Positions 43,044 to 52,024 are shown, counted from the first letter of the stretch. The stretch: DNA of 64,000 nt from JBBRDU01 sp038230335 (GCA_038230335.1 JBBRNL010000002.1:124001-188000); one strand, 5' to 3'. Made by a program: numbers and translations. Notes: a model not told the origin generated them from the letters alone.

Positions 43044-44402
43044 TCAGGTTATCGATTCGAACTCGCCGTCGCTCAAGCGGGTGCGGATCTGCATTCTCGG
43101 ACGAACGGTCTTCACGCTGCGGATCAGATTGCCCGCGTTATCGAGGGTGATGCTGTAGCCGCGCCGCAGGGTCGCATCAGGACCGAGGACACGCAGGATG
43201 GCATCGACGCGGAGGAACCGTTGCTTGGCCTGGTCGACCAGGCGAGGCGGCTGGCTGGCCAGGCGTCGCTGAATTTCCGTCACGCGGCTGCGCCGCAGCG
43301 CTAATTCACGTGCCGGACTCCGATCCTGCAGGGCGCGGGCCATGTGCAGGAGCGACCGCTGGCCACGATCGATCCGGTGCACGACATGCCGGCCTAACGA
43401 GTCCCGGGCCAGGTCGAGTTGTTGCTGGGCGTCCCGCATGCGCTTGAACAGCTCGCGCGCGAGGGTTCGTTCGGACAGGAAACGCAGGCGCGTTCTTTGT
43501 TGATCCAGAAAATTCTGCAGGCATTTCTGCAGGCATCCGGCCAAGTCCTGCGGGCGCCGCCGCAGATCGAGTGCATCGGGCACGATCAACTCGGCCGCCG
43601 CGCTCGGAGTGGGCGCGCGCAGGTCCGCCACGAAATCGCAGATGGTGAAATCGATTTCGTGACCGACGGCGGAGACGACCGGGACGCTCACATCGGCGAT
43701 GGCCCGCGCCACGATCTCCTCATTGAATTCCCAAAGGTCTTCGATGCTGCCACCGCCGCGCGCTACCACGATCAGATCCACCGGTTCCCAAAGTGGTGTC
43801 GGCGTGGCCAATTCGCGAATAGCGACCGCAATTTCCGCGGCCGCCCCGCTCCCCTGCACCCGCACCGGGTTGATCAATATCTCCAGCCAGGGAGCGCGCC
43901 GTTGCAGCACATTGAGAATATCGCGAATGGCCGCGCCGCTGGAGGAGGTGACAATTCCGAGACGGCGCGGAAATCGTGGCAGAGGACGCTTGCGCTCGGC
44001 CGCGAACAAACCCTCCGCCTCGAGTTTGCGTTTGAGTGCTTCAAACCTGGCCTGGAGTGCACCCAACCCGCGCGCCTGGAGGATCTGCACATTGAGCTGA
44101 TACTGGCCGCGCGCTTCAAAGACGGAAAGATTACCGTGGACCTGAACCTGCGCCCCGTCGCCCATCGGCTGGCGCGGTCGCGGCATATTCGTGTTGCGAA
44201 AAATGACGCAGGCAATCTGGGCGCGCTGATCCTTCAGCGTAAAGTATTGGTGGCCACTTGGATGCAGCTTGTAGTTTGAGATTTCGCCCTGCACCCAGAC
44301 CGCGCCAAATTTTGTTTCGAGCGAGCCCCGAATGGCGCGCGTGAGTTCGCCGACGGTGAGGACCTTGGCCGAACTGGTGAAGAGTTCGTCAGTGAATGCC
44401 AT
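43044..44402 (-). CDS. xseA: Exodeoxyribonuclease VII large subunit
   Basis: A 452-residue large subunit of ExoVII, a single-strand-specific exonuclease. The start is ATG 44402 (MAFTDELFTSSAKVLTV). An N-terminal OB-fold has VWVQGEISNYKLHPSGHQYFTLKD, split at LHPSGHQ. The catalytic domain has RLGIVTSSSGAAIRDIL, DLIVVARGGGSIEDLWEFN, and VSAVGHEIDFTICDFVADLRAPTPSAAAEL, split at DFVADLR. The C-terminal coiled coil is followed by a final LRRGYSITLD. xseB is not in the window. Longer in-frame sequence upstream is intergenic. Confidence 0.95.
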   Translation of the reverse strand: MAFTDELFTSSAKVLTVGELTRAIRGSLETKFGAVWVQGEISNYKLHPSGHQYFTLKDQRAQIACVIFRNTNMPRPRQPMGDGAQVQVHGNLSVFEARGQYQLNVQILQARGLGALQARFEALKRKLEAEGLFAAERKRPLPRFPRRLGIVTSSSGAAIRDILNVLQRRAPWLEILINPVRVQGSGAAAEIAVAIRELATPTPLWEPVDLIVVARGGGSIEDLWEFNEEIVARAIADVSVPVVSAVGHEIDFTICDFVADLRAPTPSAAAELIVPDALDLRRRPQDLAGCLQKCLQNFLDQQRTRLRFLSERTLARELFKRMRDAQQQLDLARDSLGRHVVHRIDRGQRSLLHMARALQDRSPARELALRRSRVTEIQRRLASQPPRLVDQAKQRFLRVDAILRVLGPDATLRRGYSITLDNAGNLIRSVKTVRPRMQIRTRLSDGEFESIT

Positions 44403-44445
44403 GTCGGGGATTGGGTTGTCTTGTGTCGGTCGATCGGAGTTGCAG

Positions 44446-44498
44446 AGGCGCTTGTGCCAGGCGCCTAACCAATAAACAGGCGGTTGGCACAACCGCCT
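44446..44498. repeat. Two adjacent hairpins between ruvB and xseA
   Basis: The first stem is AGGCGC (44446-44451) with GCGCCT (44461-44466). The second is a perfect 9-bp stem, AGGCGGTTG (44478-44486) with CAACCGCCT (44490-44498) and a 3-nt loop. They lie between ruvB and xseA, so they may end ruvB transcription. A similar short palindrome is at 57276-57294. Confidence 0.55.
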
Positions 44499-44545
44499 CT
44501 ACTACGTCGGGGTGTTTTGCACATCGTGAGTCATCCTGCGTCTTC

Positions 44546-45544
44546 CTATAATAACTCCTGCTGCGCTCCGGCCGGCGGTTTCAATCCGAGTTTTCGATAT
44601 GCGTTCGGCAGGGCGACGCGGCCCTGTGGTGTCCGCTTGATATAACCTTCCATGATCAGATACGGCTCGTTCACTTCTTCGAGCGTGCCGGCCTCTTCTC
44701 CAATGGCGACGGCAAGCGAGCTCAACCCGACGGGGCCGCCATTGAATTTGTGAATCAAAGTCTCAATAATCCGCTTATCCCATTGGTCGAAGCCATCGCG
44801 ATCGATCTCGAGCATGGCGAGCGCGCGGTCAGCCAGTTCGGCAGTAATTTTTCCTTCCGCTTTCACCTGCACGTAATCGCGTACCCAGCGCAGCAGATTA
44901 TTGGCCGTGCGCGGTGTGCCTCGCGCCCGCGCGGCCACCTCGGCGGCGCCGGCCGCGTCGATCTCGACGCCGAGCAAGGTGGCGCTGCGCAAAATAATCT
45001 TCTGCATGTCGCCCGCGTTGTAGTAGTCCAACCGCGCGCTCATTCCAAAACGGGAACGCAACGGCGCGCTCACCATGCCGGCCCGGGTGGTCGCTCCCAC
45101 GAGTGTGAATTTTGGCAGATTCAGGCGCAAACTGCGCGCCTGAGGTCCCTGATCGATAATGATATCAAGCCGGTAATCCTCCATGGCCGGGTAGAGGTAT
45201 TCCTCGATCGTGGGCTGCAGCCGATGGATTTCATCAATGAACAGGACGTCGCCTTTTTCCAGACTGGTCAGGAGGCCGGCCAGTTCGCCCGGCTTCTCAA
45301 TCACCGGACCGCTCGTGTTCTTGACGTTCGCGCCCATCGCATTGGCAATGATATGGGCCAGCGTTGTCTTGCCTAATCCGGGAGGACCGCTCAGCAGGAT
45401 GTGCTCGAGGACATCGTTTCTTTTCTTCGCGGCCGCGACCATCAGCTCGACGCGCTCGCACACTTTGACCTGACCGGTGAATTCGCTGAAGGCGGGTGGC
45501 CGGAGCGATACTTCAAATGCGGGATCGGTTTCGGGTGGTTTCAT
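44546..45544 (-). CDS. ruvB: Holliday junction branch migration helicase RuvB
   Basis: A 332-residue AAA+ motor of the RuvABC resolvasome. The start was put at ATG 45544 (MKPPETDPAF); an in-frame ATG at 45595 would add 17 residues. It has LRPPAFSEFTGQ, Walker A GPPGLGKTTLAH, Walker B DVLFIDEIHRL, sensor 1 LVGATTRAGM, and the C-terminal winged helix. Full length. ruvA and ruvC are not adjacent. It lies 73 nt downstream of the anti-sigma ATPase gene on the same strand. Confidence 0.96.
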   Translation of the reverse strand: MKPPETDPAFEVSLRPPAFSEFTGQVKVCERVELMVAAAKKRNDVLEHILLSGPPGLGKTTLAHIIANAMGANVKNTSGPVIEKPGELAGLLTSLEKGDVLFIDEIHRLQPTIEEYLYPAMEDYRLDIIIDQGPQARSLRLNLPKFTLVGATTRAGMVSAPLRSRFGMSARLDYYNAGDMQKIILRSATLLGVEIDAAGAAEVAARARGTPRTANNLLRWVRDYVQVKAEGKITAELADRALAMLEIDRDGFDQWDKRIIETLIHKFNGGPVGLSSLAVAIGEEAGTLEEVNEPYLIMEGYIKRTPQGRVALPNAYRKLGLKPPAGAQQELL

Positions 45545-45617
45545 TTCACGGAGAATCTCTGAATTTGCAGGTGAAGCGGTCAGCTTCCCACCCAAATATG
45601 CGGGAAGCGCACTGTGA

Positions 45618-46019
45618 TCATTGCAGCTTCTTGGTCAACACCAGTTCGGTGCCGCGCTGTTTCAGGATGTAATCCACCTTGTCAAAAGCGTTGCGGATCA
45701 GATGCAGGCCGAGGCCGCCCGGTCTGATCGAGCTGGGAGAGCGGCCGCGCAGAGCGTTCTTCTTGGCCTGTTTCCCGTAATCACGCAGGCGGATCCTAAC
45801 GCAGTGGCGCAGACCCTCCAGGGAGAGTGATATCAGTTGATCGTCCTGCAGGGCATAGGCATAGCGGATGATGTTGGTGCAGGCTTCATCCACACCGAGC
45901 ACCATGAGTAATCTCTCCTTTTCGGAAAAAGGATAAGGCTCGAGAAAGCGCCGCACATATTTGCGCATGAGCGCGAGATTCCCGCTATGGCTGCTGAACT
46001 CGAGTTTCTGTTTACTCAC
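45618..46019 (-). CDS. RsbW-like anti-sigma factor ATPase / HATPase_c_2 protein
   Basis: A 133-residue GHKL-type ATP-binding protein of the RsbW/SpoIIAB-like group, serine/threonine kinases that bind sigma factors or anti-anti-sigma partners. The N-box is in VDEACTNIIRYAY and the G1/G2 motifs are in GGLGLHLIRNAFDKVDY. No sigma factor or STAS partner gene is adjacent, so its regulatory target is unknown. A start at ATG 46019 gives the usual length. Confidence 0.85.
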   Translation of the reverse strand: MSKQKLEFSSHSGNLALMRKYVRRFLEPYPFSEKERLLMVLGVDEACTNIIRYAYALQDDQLISLSLEGLRHCVRIRLRDYGKQAKKNALRGRSPSSIRPGGLGLHLIRNAFDKVDYILKQRGTELVLTKKLQ

Positions 46020-46128
46020 AACGCATCAAAGGGACGAACGCTCTACCGTCCCGATAGTCCACCCCGCAGAGGTAGACAACGCCCTTTCGTAAAAGAAATG
46101 GACAGTTGAGGGAAGGAGTTGTTCAGTT

Positions 46129-46842
46129 TTGGGCATGTGGAAATGTTTGGCGGTGCTCTGCCTGCTTGTCACCCCGGCGATCGCGCAGGAGGCCGATACA
46201 GCCTATGAAGCCTTGCGCGTTGTCGGCACGCAAATGAATCGCAGTTTTGTGAACCGCGTGATTTCGGTCACGGGAGAAAACGGGAATCCGCAGCCGGCCA
46301 CGTGGAAAATCCTGTTGGCAGATCGAAATGCCCGCGGTGGTGTGCGCGAGGTGGAAGTCACCAATGGCCGAATCGCTTCGGAGCGCACGCCCGTCCGCGC
46401 CGTGATCGGTTCGAGCGAAGGCGCCACGATCAAGACGGCACGACTGAATCTGGATTCGAGCGGTGCCTTTACCGTGGCTAGTCACACGGCGGACAAGTCG
46501 AATGCGCATTTCGACAACGTCAGTTATACCCTGCGCACGGATGAACGAGGGGACCCGGTTTGGATTGTCACGCTGCACGGCCGATCCGGTCAGCCGGTCG
46601 GCACTATCTTTATTGGAGCGAACCGGGGGACGGTGACGCGCACGGAAGGAATGTTCAGCGGCGCCACCATGCAGGATGTGGAGACGGATCAAAATACCAG
46701 TTCTGATAATGAAAGCGACCACGGCATCATCGGTAATGCCCGGTCACGCATCCGTGAAACTTTTCGCCGGGCCCAGGATGAGGCGCGTGGCATGTTCGAT
46801 CGAGTCCGGAGTTCGTTCGTCGACTTTATCAACCGGGCCTAA
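46129..46842 (+). CDS. Hypothetical secreted protein
   Basis: A 237-residue protein with a Sec signal peptide (hydrophobic residues 4-17, cleavage near AIAQEA). AAGGAG 10 nt before the TTG at 46129 favours that start; an ATG lies 6 nt later. The mature region has a beta-rich N-terminal two thirds (VISVTGENGNPQPATWKILLAD, split at PATWK; REVEVTNGRI) and a charged helical C-terminus (SRIRETFRRAQDEARGMFDRVRSS). I do not recognise a family. Confidence 0.7.
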   Translation: MGMWKCLAVLCLLVTPAIAQEADTAYEALRVVGTQMNRSFVNRVISVTGENGNPQPATWKILLADRNARGGVREVEVTNGRIASERTPVRAVIGSSEGATIKTARLNLDSSGAFTVASHTADKSNAHFDNVSYTLRTDERGDPVWIVTLHGRSGQPVGTIFIGANRGTVTRTEGMFSGATMQDVETDQNTSSDNESDHGIIGNARSRIRETFRRAQDEARGMFDRVRSSFVDFINRA

Positions 46843-46865
46843 GGGCGCTGTTCGCTTTTGTGAAA

Positions 46866-47816
46866 ATGGATGCCGCCGCGCGCACGGAATTTTGGCCTCC
46901 TCTCGCTTTTGTCGATTGGGCGGCGACGGCTGGGACTTTGCACATGTGGACGCAGATTGTCGGCAAGATCCGGCTGACCCTGACTCCTTGGATTAACCAC
47001 TCCTGGCATGTCACGCTTTATGTAACCTCTCGTGGCCTAACAACATCGCCGATTCCTCATGGCCTGCACACATTTGAAATCCGCTTCGATTTTATCGACC
47101 ATGAATTGCGCATCGTCACGAGCAGCGGCGGGATCAGGGTGATCAAGCTCCAACCCCAGTCCGTCGCAGAATTTTATGGCCGGGTCATGAGCGCACTGGC
47201 CGAGCTGCAAATGCCCGTAAAAATCGATATGCTGCCTAACGAAATCGAAAATCCGACCCGTTTCGATCAGGATGAGGAGCATCGCTCGTATGATCCCGTG
47301 TATGCCAATCGCTTTTGGCGCGTGCTCGTCCAGTCCGAAAGGATTTTCACGAATTTTCGGTCGCGCTTTTGCGGCAAGTGCAGCCCGGTCCATTTTTTCT
47401 GGGGCAGTTTCGATCTGGCGGTGACCCGGTTTTCAGGGCGACCCGCCCCGCCTCATCCCGGTGGAGTTCCGCATCTTCCCGACGCGGTCGCGCGTGAAGC
47501 CTACGCGCAAGAGGTGAGCAGCCTCGGCTTCTGGCCGGGGAACACCGCTATCCCGCCTCTCTTTTATTCCTATGCCTACCCGGAGCCGGGCGGTTTTGCG
47601 CAGGCGAAAATCGCTCCAGGGGCCGCGGCCTACGATCCGAAGCTGCACGAGTTTATCCTCCCGTATGAGGCCGTGCGCACGGCGGAGTCACCGGACGACA
47701 CGTTACTGGAATTTGCGCAGAGTGCTTACGACACCGCCTCGACCCTGGGTCATTGGGATCGCGAGGCGCTCCGGGAGAAGAAACCCTCCTTGATTTCCTC
47801 GCCGCGGCATCCGTAA
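46866..47816 (+). CDS. DUF5996 family protein
   Basis: A 316-residue protein matching the DUF5996 family. Characteristic stretches are the N-terminal TLHMWTQIVGKIRLTLTPW, NHSWHVTLYV, and the C-terminal TRFSGRPAPPHPGGVPHLPDAV, split at PPHPGG, then WPGNTAIPPLFYSYAYPEP. The family has no assigned function. A GTG 6 nt upstream is an alternative start. The AraC-type regulator gene begins 9 nt downstream, so the two are probably cotranscribed. Confidence 0.88.
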   Translation: MDAAARTEFWPPLAFVDWAATAGTLHMWTQIVGKIRLTLTPWINHSWHVTLYVTSRGLTTSPIPHGLHTFEIRFDFIDHELRIVTSSGGIRVIKLQPQSVAEFYGRVMSALAELQMPVKIDMLPNEIENPTRFDQDEEHRSYDPVYANRFWRVLVQSERIFTNFRSRFCGKCSPVHFFWGSFDLAVTRFSGRPAPPHPGGVPHLPDAVAREAYAQEVSSLGFWPGNTAIPPLFYSYAYPEPGGFAQAKIAPGAAAYDPKLHEFILPYEAVRTAESPDDTLLEFAQSAYDTASTLGHWDREALREKKPSLISSPRHP

Positions 47817-47825
47817 ATACTGGGA

Positions 47826-48770
47826 ATGATCGGAAAAGCTGCGACCTCCGCCGAGCAAGGAGCCTGGCATGATGTGCCGAATGGTTGGCGGCCTTTGTAT
47901 GGAGACGTCGAGCAATTTGGCGTTGGGGTGGAGTGGCATGATTTCCGGACGGAACGGGTGTTCGATTGGGGCCGGAGTTTTCATCCGCGCAGCGTTGAGT
48001 TTTGTCTGAACCTCGCCGGTCACGGCGCGGTTGGGCAAAGCCTGCGGGTCAAGCGCGATTATCTGCCGGATACATCGGGTTACTACTCCGTGACGGACGA
48101 ACCGCTGAATGCCACTCGTCAAGCCCATCAGCGGCACCAGTTTGTCACACTCGAATTTTCGCGAAAACATTTGCAGAAACAGCTCGAACACTGCGAGAGC
48201 GATCTTGATCCTCGTATGCGCCAGGCCGTGTTCTCCGGGAAGGACAGCGCCATCGTCTCAGCGCCGCAGCCGATCACGCGTGAACAACGTCTCGTCGTGG
48301 GAAGTTTATTGCAGCCCCCTGTTCCGAAGGCTGCCCAGGCGCTCTGGTATCAGAGCAAAGCTCTCGAGTTGATGGCTCATTTTCTTTTTGTAGAGAAGGA
48401 TCCGGAACTGTTTTGCATGCGCCAAAAACGCGTCGCCCATGAACGCGTGGAACGGGCGAAGGAACTGCTCGCGCGCAATCTGGCCGAACCGCCCGGGCTC
48501 GAAATCCTTGGGCAGGAAGTGGGGTGCAGCCCATTTCATCTTAGCCGGATTTTTTCGCGCGAGGTCGGGTTCACCATCCCGCAATACTTGCGCAAACTTC
48601 GCATGGAACGAGCGGCCGAATTGTTGCGGACCGGACGCTACAACGTGACCGAAGCCGCTACCGAAGTCGGCTACGCCAGCCTCAGTCATTTCAGCAAGGC
48701 GTTCTGCGAGACGATCGGCTGTTGTCCTGTCCTTTACCCCGCCGCGAGGAACGTCATTCTGGACTCCTGA
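47826..48770 (+). CDS. AraC family transcriptional regulator
   Basis: A 314-residue regulator with an N-terminal ligand-type region and a C-terminal pair of helix-turn-helix motifs (about residues 215-310). The first HTH is in LEILGQEVGCSPFHLSRIFS. The second is in NVTEAATEVGYASLSHFSKAF, the AraC signature. The N-terminal domain is not assigned to a known ligand class. It directly follows the DUF5996 gene, which may be its partner or target. Confidence 0.9.
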   Translation: MIGKAATSAEQGAWHDVPNGWRPLYGDVEQFGVGVEWHDFRTERVFDWGRSFHPRSVEFCLNLAGHGAVGQSLRVKRDYLPDTSGYYSVTDEPLNATRQAHQRHQFVTLEFSRKHLQKQLEHCESDLDPRMRQAVFSGKDSAIVSAPQPITREQRLVVGSLLQPPVPKAAQALWYQSKALELMAHFLFVEKDPELFCMRQKRVAHERVERAKELLARNLAEPPGLEILGQEVGCSPFHLSRIFSREVGFTIPQYLRKLRMERAAELLRTGRYNVTEAATEVGYASLSHFSKAFCETIGCCPVLYPAARNVILDS

Positions 48771-48839
48771 CGGAGGAGCGTTAAAAAGGTTGCGCGTTGC
48801 AGAGTTGACGCGGGCTGGTCTTATCGTTTCAACCTCCCA

Positions 48840-50363
48840 ATGAAAATCACGCGGGCTCTGATTTCGGTTTCGGACAAGGGTGGAATCGCCGCGTTCGCGC
48901 GCGCGCTCGAGCGGCTGGGAGTGGACATCATTTCCACAGGCGGGACGGCTCAGTTGCTGCGCAAAGAGAAAATTCCAGTGCGCGAGATCTCAAGCTTCAC
49001 TGCCTTTCCTGAAGTTTTGGATGGCCGGCTGAAAACCTTGCATCCGCGGGTGCATGGCGGGCTGCTCTACCAGCGCAACAATCCGAAGCATGTGGCCGAG
49101 GCGAAGGAATGCGGATTCGAACCGATCGATCTGGTGGTGGTAAACCTCTACCCGTTCGAGGAAACCATCGCAAAGCCGGGCGCGACGCTGGCCGAAGCCA
49201 TCGAAAACATCGATATCGGCGGACCGTCCATGATTCGCAGCGCGGCCAAGAATTACGAATCGGTTACGGTGATCGTCGACCCGGCTGATTACGAAGTGGT
49301 GCTGGCCAATATGCGCGACAACGAAGGAGAGACGACGCTGAAGTTGCGCGAGCGGCTCGCGATCAAAGCGTTTATCAAGACCTCGAGTTACGACCGCGCC
49401 ATTGGGAACTTCCTCAACCAGGAACAGACGACCGACGCCTCCTTTTCCTTGTCGTTGCCGCTGGCCTCCAGATTGCGCTACGGCGAAAACCCGCATCAAA
49501 CCGCAGCGCTCTATGGCGATTTTGATCAACATTTTGAGAAGCTGCACGGCAAGGAACTTTCCTTTAACAACATTCTCGATATCAGTGCGGCGACCAACCT
49601 GATTGCGGAGTTCAACGAGCCGACCGTCGCCATCCTCAAGCATACCAACCCCTGTGGGGTCGGAACGGATTCCGATCTGCGCGACGCGTGGGAGAAGGCT
49701 TTCGCCACAGACAAGCAGGCGCCATTTGGCGGAATTATTGTATGCAACCGCGCGATCAACGAACCGCTCGCTCGCGCCATCAGTGGAATTTTTTCGGAAG
49801 TCATTATCGCGCCGGAATTCGACCCGGAAGCACGGGCCATCCTGCAGAAAAAGAAAAACCTCCGGTTAATCCGACTGGCCACTTCGGCGGCGGAAGCGCG
49901 ACCGGTCCTCGATCTCCGATCGGTGGCCGGCGGCGTTCTTGTGCAGGAGACCGATGCCGCGGCCGAGGTTTTGCAAAATATCGTGACAAAACGACAACCG
50001 ACGGAGGATGAACTCGCGGCCATGCTTTTCGGATGGCGCGTGGTCAAGCACGTGAAATCCAATGCCATTGTTTATGCGGCAGGCAATCGCACTCTGGGAA
50101 TCGGAGCGGGGCAGATGTCGCGCGTGGATGCGTCCCGCATCGCAATCTGGAAAGCGGAAGAGGCGGGGATTTCACTCAAAGGGAGCGCGGTGGCGAGCGA
50201 TGCATTTTTCCCGTTCGCCGACGGCCTCATCGCCGCGGCCGAAGCTGGTGCCGCCTGTGCGATTCAACCGGGCGGGTCCGTGCGTGACGCGGAAGTGATC
50301 GAAGCCGCTGACGCGCGTGACATGGCGATGATCTTCACGGGCATTCGCCATTTCCGACATTAG
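48840..50363 (+). CDS. purH: Bifunctional AICAR transformylase / IMP cyclohydrolase
   Basis: A 507-residue PurH, catalysing the last two steps of purine synthesis. The IMP cyclohydrolase domain (1-200) has ISVSDKGG, STGGTAQLLR and FPEVLDGRLKTLHPRVHGG. The transformylase domain has RYGENPHQTAALYGD, KHTNPCGVGT, and the C-terminal FPFADGLIAAAEAGA. Full length and apparently monocistronic. Confidence 0.97.
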   Translation: MKITRALISVSDKGGIAAFARALERLGVDIISTGGTAQLLRKEKIPVREISSFTAFPEVLDGRLKTLHPRVHGGLLYQRNNPKHVAEAKECGFEPIDLVVVNLYPFEETIAKPGATLAEAIENIDIGGPSMIRSAAKNYESVTVIVDPADYEVVLANMRDNEGETTLKLRERLAIKAFIKTSSYDRAIGNFLNQEQTTDASFSLSLPLASRLRYGENPHQTAALYGDFDQHFEKLHGKELSFNNILDISAATNLIAEFNEPTVAILKHTNPCGVGTDSDLRDAWEKAFATDKQAPFGGIIVCNRAINEPLARAISGIFSEVIIAPEFDPEARAILQKKKNLRLIRLATSAAEARPVLDLRSVAGGVLVQETDAAAEVLQNIVTKRQPTEDELAAMLFGWRVVKHVKSNAIVYAAGNRTLGIGAGQMSRVDASRIAIWKAEEAGISLKGSAVASDAFFPFADGLIAAAEAGAACAIQPGGSVRDAEVIEAADARDMAMIFTGIRHFRH

Positions 50364-50410
50364 AAATCCAGCCGCGCCGGCCTGTCTCTACCCGGCAGAG
50401 AGAAGAAGTG

Positions 50411-50497
50411 CTGTAGCCGCCTCACTCTGTTGAGGCGTCTTCGCTTGTATGCGTGTGTCCAACTCCGGAAGACGGCAACGGAGTGCCGTGGCTACAG
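50411..50497. repeat. Intergenic cruciform-like repeat, family D (copy 2)
   Basis: The outer arms CTGTAGCC (50411-50418) and GGCTACAG (50490-50497) pair exactly. Inside are two hairpins: CGCCTCA/TGAGGCG (50418-50437) and CTCCG/CGGAG (50463-50483). The convergent purH and the protease gene end on either side. The related, more diverged copy is at 2450-2537. It looks like a mobile-repeat fossil that can also serve as a bidirectional terminator. Confidence 0.65.
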
Positions 50498-50521
50498 GGA
50501 AGAAACGCCGTAAACAACGCC

Positions 50522-51667
50522 TCAGGGCTGGAATGTGATCGGTACGTTCGCCGTCCATTCCTGGCCCGGCGTCGCTTTCCATTTCCGCAATGCTTCCACG
50601 GCGGCGCTGTCCAGAGTCTGGCTGCGGGTTGATTGAACAACCTGGATGTCCCGCACGGACCCATCGCTGCCGAAGCGGATACGATAACGACCCGTGCCCT
50701 TCACTGGGAAATAGGAGTGCCGTGCCTCAGTCGGGTATTGCGGGGTCGGACTATAGACGAGACGAGCCTTCCCGGGCTGACCCTGTCCGGCCAATGGCAC
50801 CTTGGGCTTTTGCAAGGGTCCCTCGGCTGGTGGCGCAGGGGAGTCTGCTGAGGCCACGGCCCATGCGGGCTTCGCGCGCTTGTCGATCTGGGCGAAAACG
50901 GGGTCAAGGGCACTAGCCAGGCGAACCACGTTCACGGCTGGACCCTGACCGCGCTGCAGAGTGACAAAGCCGAGGACGTCGCCTCTCTCGTTGATTACCG
51001 GTGCGCCTAACGACTCTCCGGGGACTGCTGTCGTTAGTTCCAGCCATTCGCTGGTCGCGTCCGATTTGCGCCCCGCGATGGAGGTCTGGGCGACAGTGCT
51101 GGCGCGGCGATTCAACGGACTCCCAATGGCGGCGAGGCGCCCGCCGGCCTGGAACGGCGCTGTCTTATTGGCCGATACGAAAGGCACTCGACCTTTCACC
51201 TGTGCTTTCAGCACGGCCACATCCGACGGGGCCGCTTCCGCTAAAATCCCGCTGACATTATAAATCTTGCCATCGGCGGTCTTCGCCACAGCGTTGGCGC
51301 CCCCGTCCACGATGGAACGGCTCGTCACGAATTTCCCGTCTTCGCTCACGAAGAACCCTGTCCCGTTCCGCAGTAATTTCCCCGTACCGTCAAAAACGGA
51401 AAGCGCGAGAACGGACGGGAGTATGCGCTCGGCCGTCTTCTTGAAATCGACGGCCGTATTATTTTGTGCGAGCACAGCAGAGGCCGTGGGAGTGACAACT
51501 GGCGGAGCACTGGGCGGCGGGACCAAAAGGTTGGAGGCTGGTCGCGGCTGGGTAGAAGCAGGCGGCTTTGCCGCGGTCGTTTGAGTCGTGCTTCGCGAAT
51601 TGCATCTCGCGATCCCGAGGACTACGCCAAGAACGAGAAAGAAGAAGACGAGCCGTGATTTGTTCAT
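50522..51667 (-). CDS. HtrA/trypsin-like protease homologue with TonB C-terminal domain, probably catalytically inactive
   Basis: A 381-residue membrane-anchored protein (transmembrane helix about residues 5-20, start ATG 51667). A Pro/Ala-rich linker leads to a trypsin-like domain (about 75-260). The pattern TGFFVSEDGKFVTSRSIV aligns with the catalytic-His region of HtrA-type proteases, but the His position is Ser118. Asp149 is in PSDVAVLK and Ser219 is in PGESLGAPV, a deviant nucleophile loop. The C-terminal 85 residues (about 300-381) match a TonB/TolA C-terminal domain with GTGRYRIRFGSDGSVRDIQVVQS, split at GSDGSVRD. The missing His suggests a pseudoenzyme or binding protein. Confidence 0.75.
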   Translation of the reverse strand: MNKSRLVFFFLVLGVVLGIARCNSRSTTQTTAAKPPASTQPRPASNLLVPPPSAPPVVTPTASAVLAQNNTAVDFKKTAERILPSVLALSVFDGTGKLLRNGTGFFVSEDGKFVTSRSIVDGGANAVAKTADGKIYNVSGILAEAAPSDVAVLKAQVKGRVPFVSANKTAPFQAGGRLAAIGSPLNRRASTVAQTSIAGRKSDATSEWLELTTAVPGESLGAPVINERGDVLGFVTLQRGQGPAVNVVRLASALDPVFAQIDKRAKPAWAVASADSPAPPAEGPLQKPKVPLAGQGQPGKARLVYSPTPQYPTEARHSYFPVKGTGRYRIRFGSDGSVRDIQVVQSTRSQTLDSAAVEALRKWKATPGQEWTANVPITFQP

Positions 51668-51870
51668 GCTCGATCGAGCTTCATCGATAGTCGCCACAGC
51701 CACACGGAGATGAGTCCCGCGCCGATGACCGCAGCCACGCTGGGCCATTCCGGGATGTTAAGCTGGCTGATGCGGACATCCACGTGGCCCAGTAATCTCC
51801 ACAAATGGCCCAGACAGATGATCCCGAAAACGACAGCGGCGAAACGAAGTCCCGCCCGTGGTGAGTTCAT
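51664..51870 (-). CDS. Small membrane protein upstream of the HtrA-like gene
   Basis: A 68-residue protein with two hydrophobic segments (about residues 8-24 and 42-58), starting at ATG 51870. Its stop overlaps the ATG of the HtrA/TonB gene (ATGA), indicating coupled translation. No family is recognised. Confidence 0.6.
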   Translation of the reverse strand: MNSPRAGLRFAAVVFGIICLGHLWRLLGHVDVRISQLNIPEWPSVAAVIGAGLISVWLWRLSMKLDRA

Positions 51871-51970
51871 AGGCACATTATCCTCCTTCCAAGGGCGCGT
51901 TGTCTAGAACTGGTTGCGCAAGGCCCGTGGAGACGACGAAAGGTCGATCGGCCTCTCCGAGGGCAAAACG

Positions 51971-52024
51971 TAGCGGCGGAGCCGCGACATTATTTAGCAA
52001 CGCGCTCGGAGATCGCGTTCCACC
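51971..52024. repeat. Intergenic repeat, family B (copy 3)
   Basis: It contains TAGCGGCGGAGCCGC, then TTTAGCAAC, then GCTCGGAGATCGCGTTCCACC, in the same order as the copies at 35596, 42985 and 57189. A GATCGGCCTCTCCGAG stretch at about 51945-51960 is partly complementary to the 3' end. No gene in the gap. Confidence 0.65.

Noticed and set aside
43419..44279. Plus-strand 286-aa ORF opposite xseA
   Set aside because: Shadow of a strongly supported gene; no motif.
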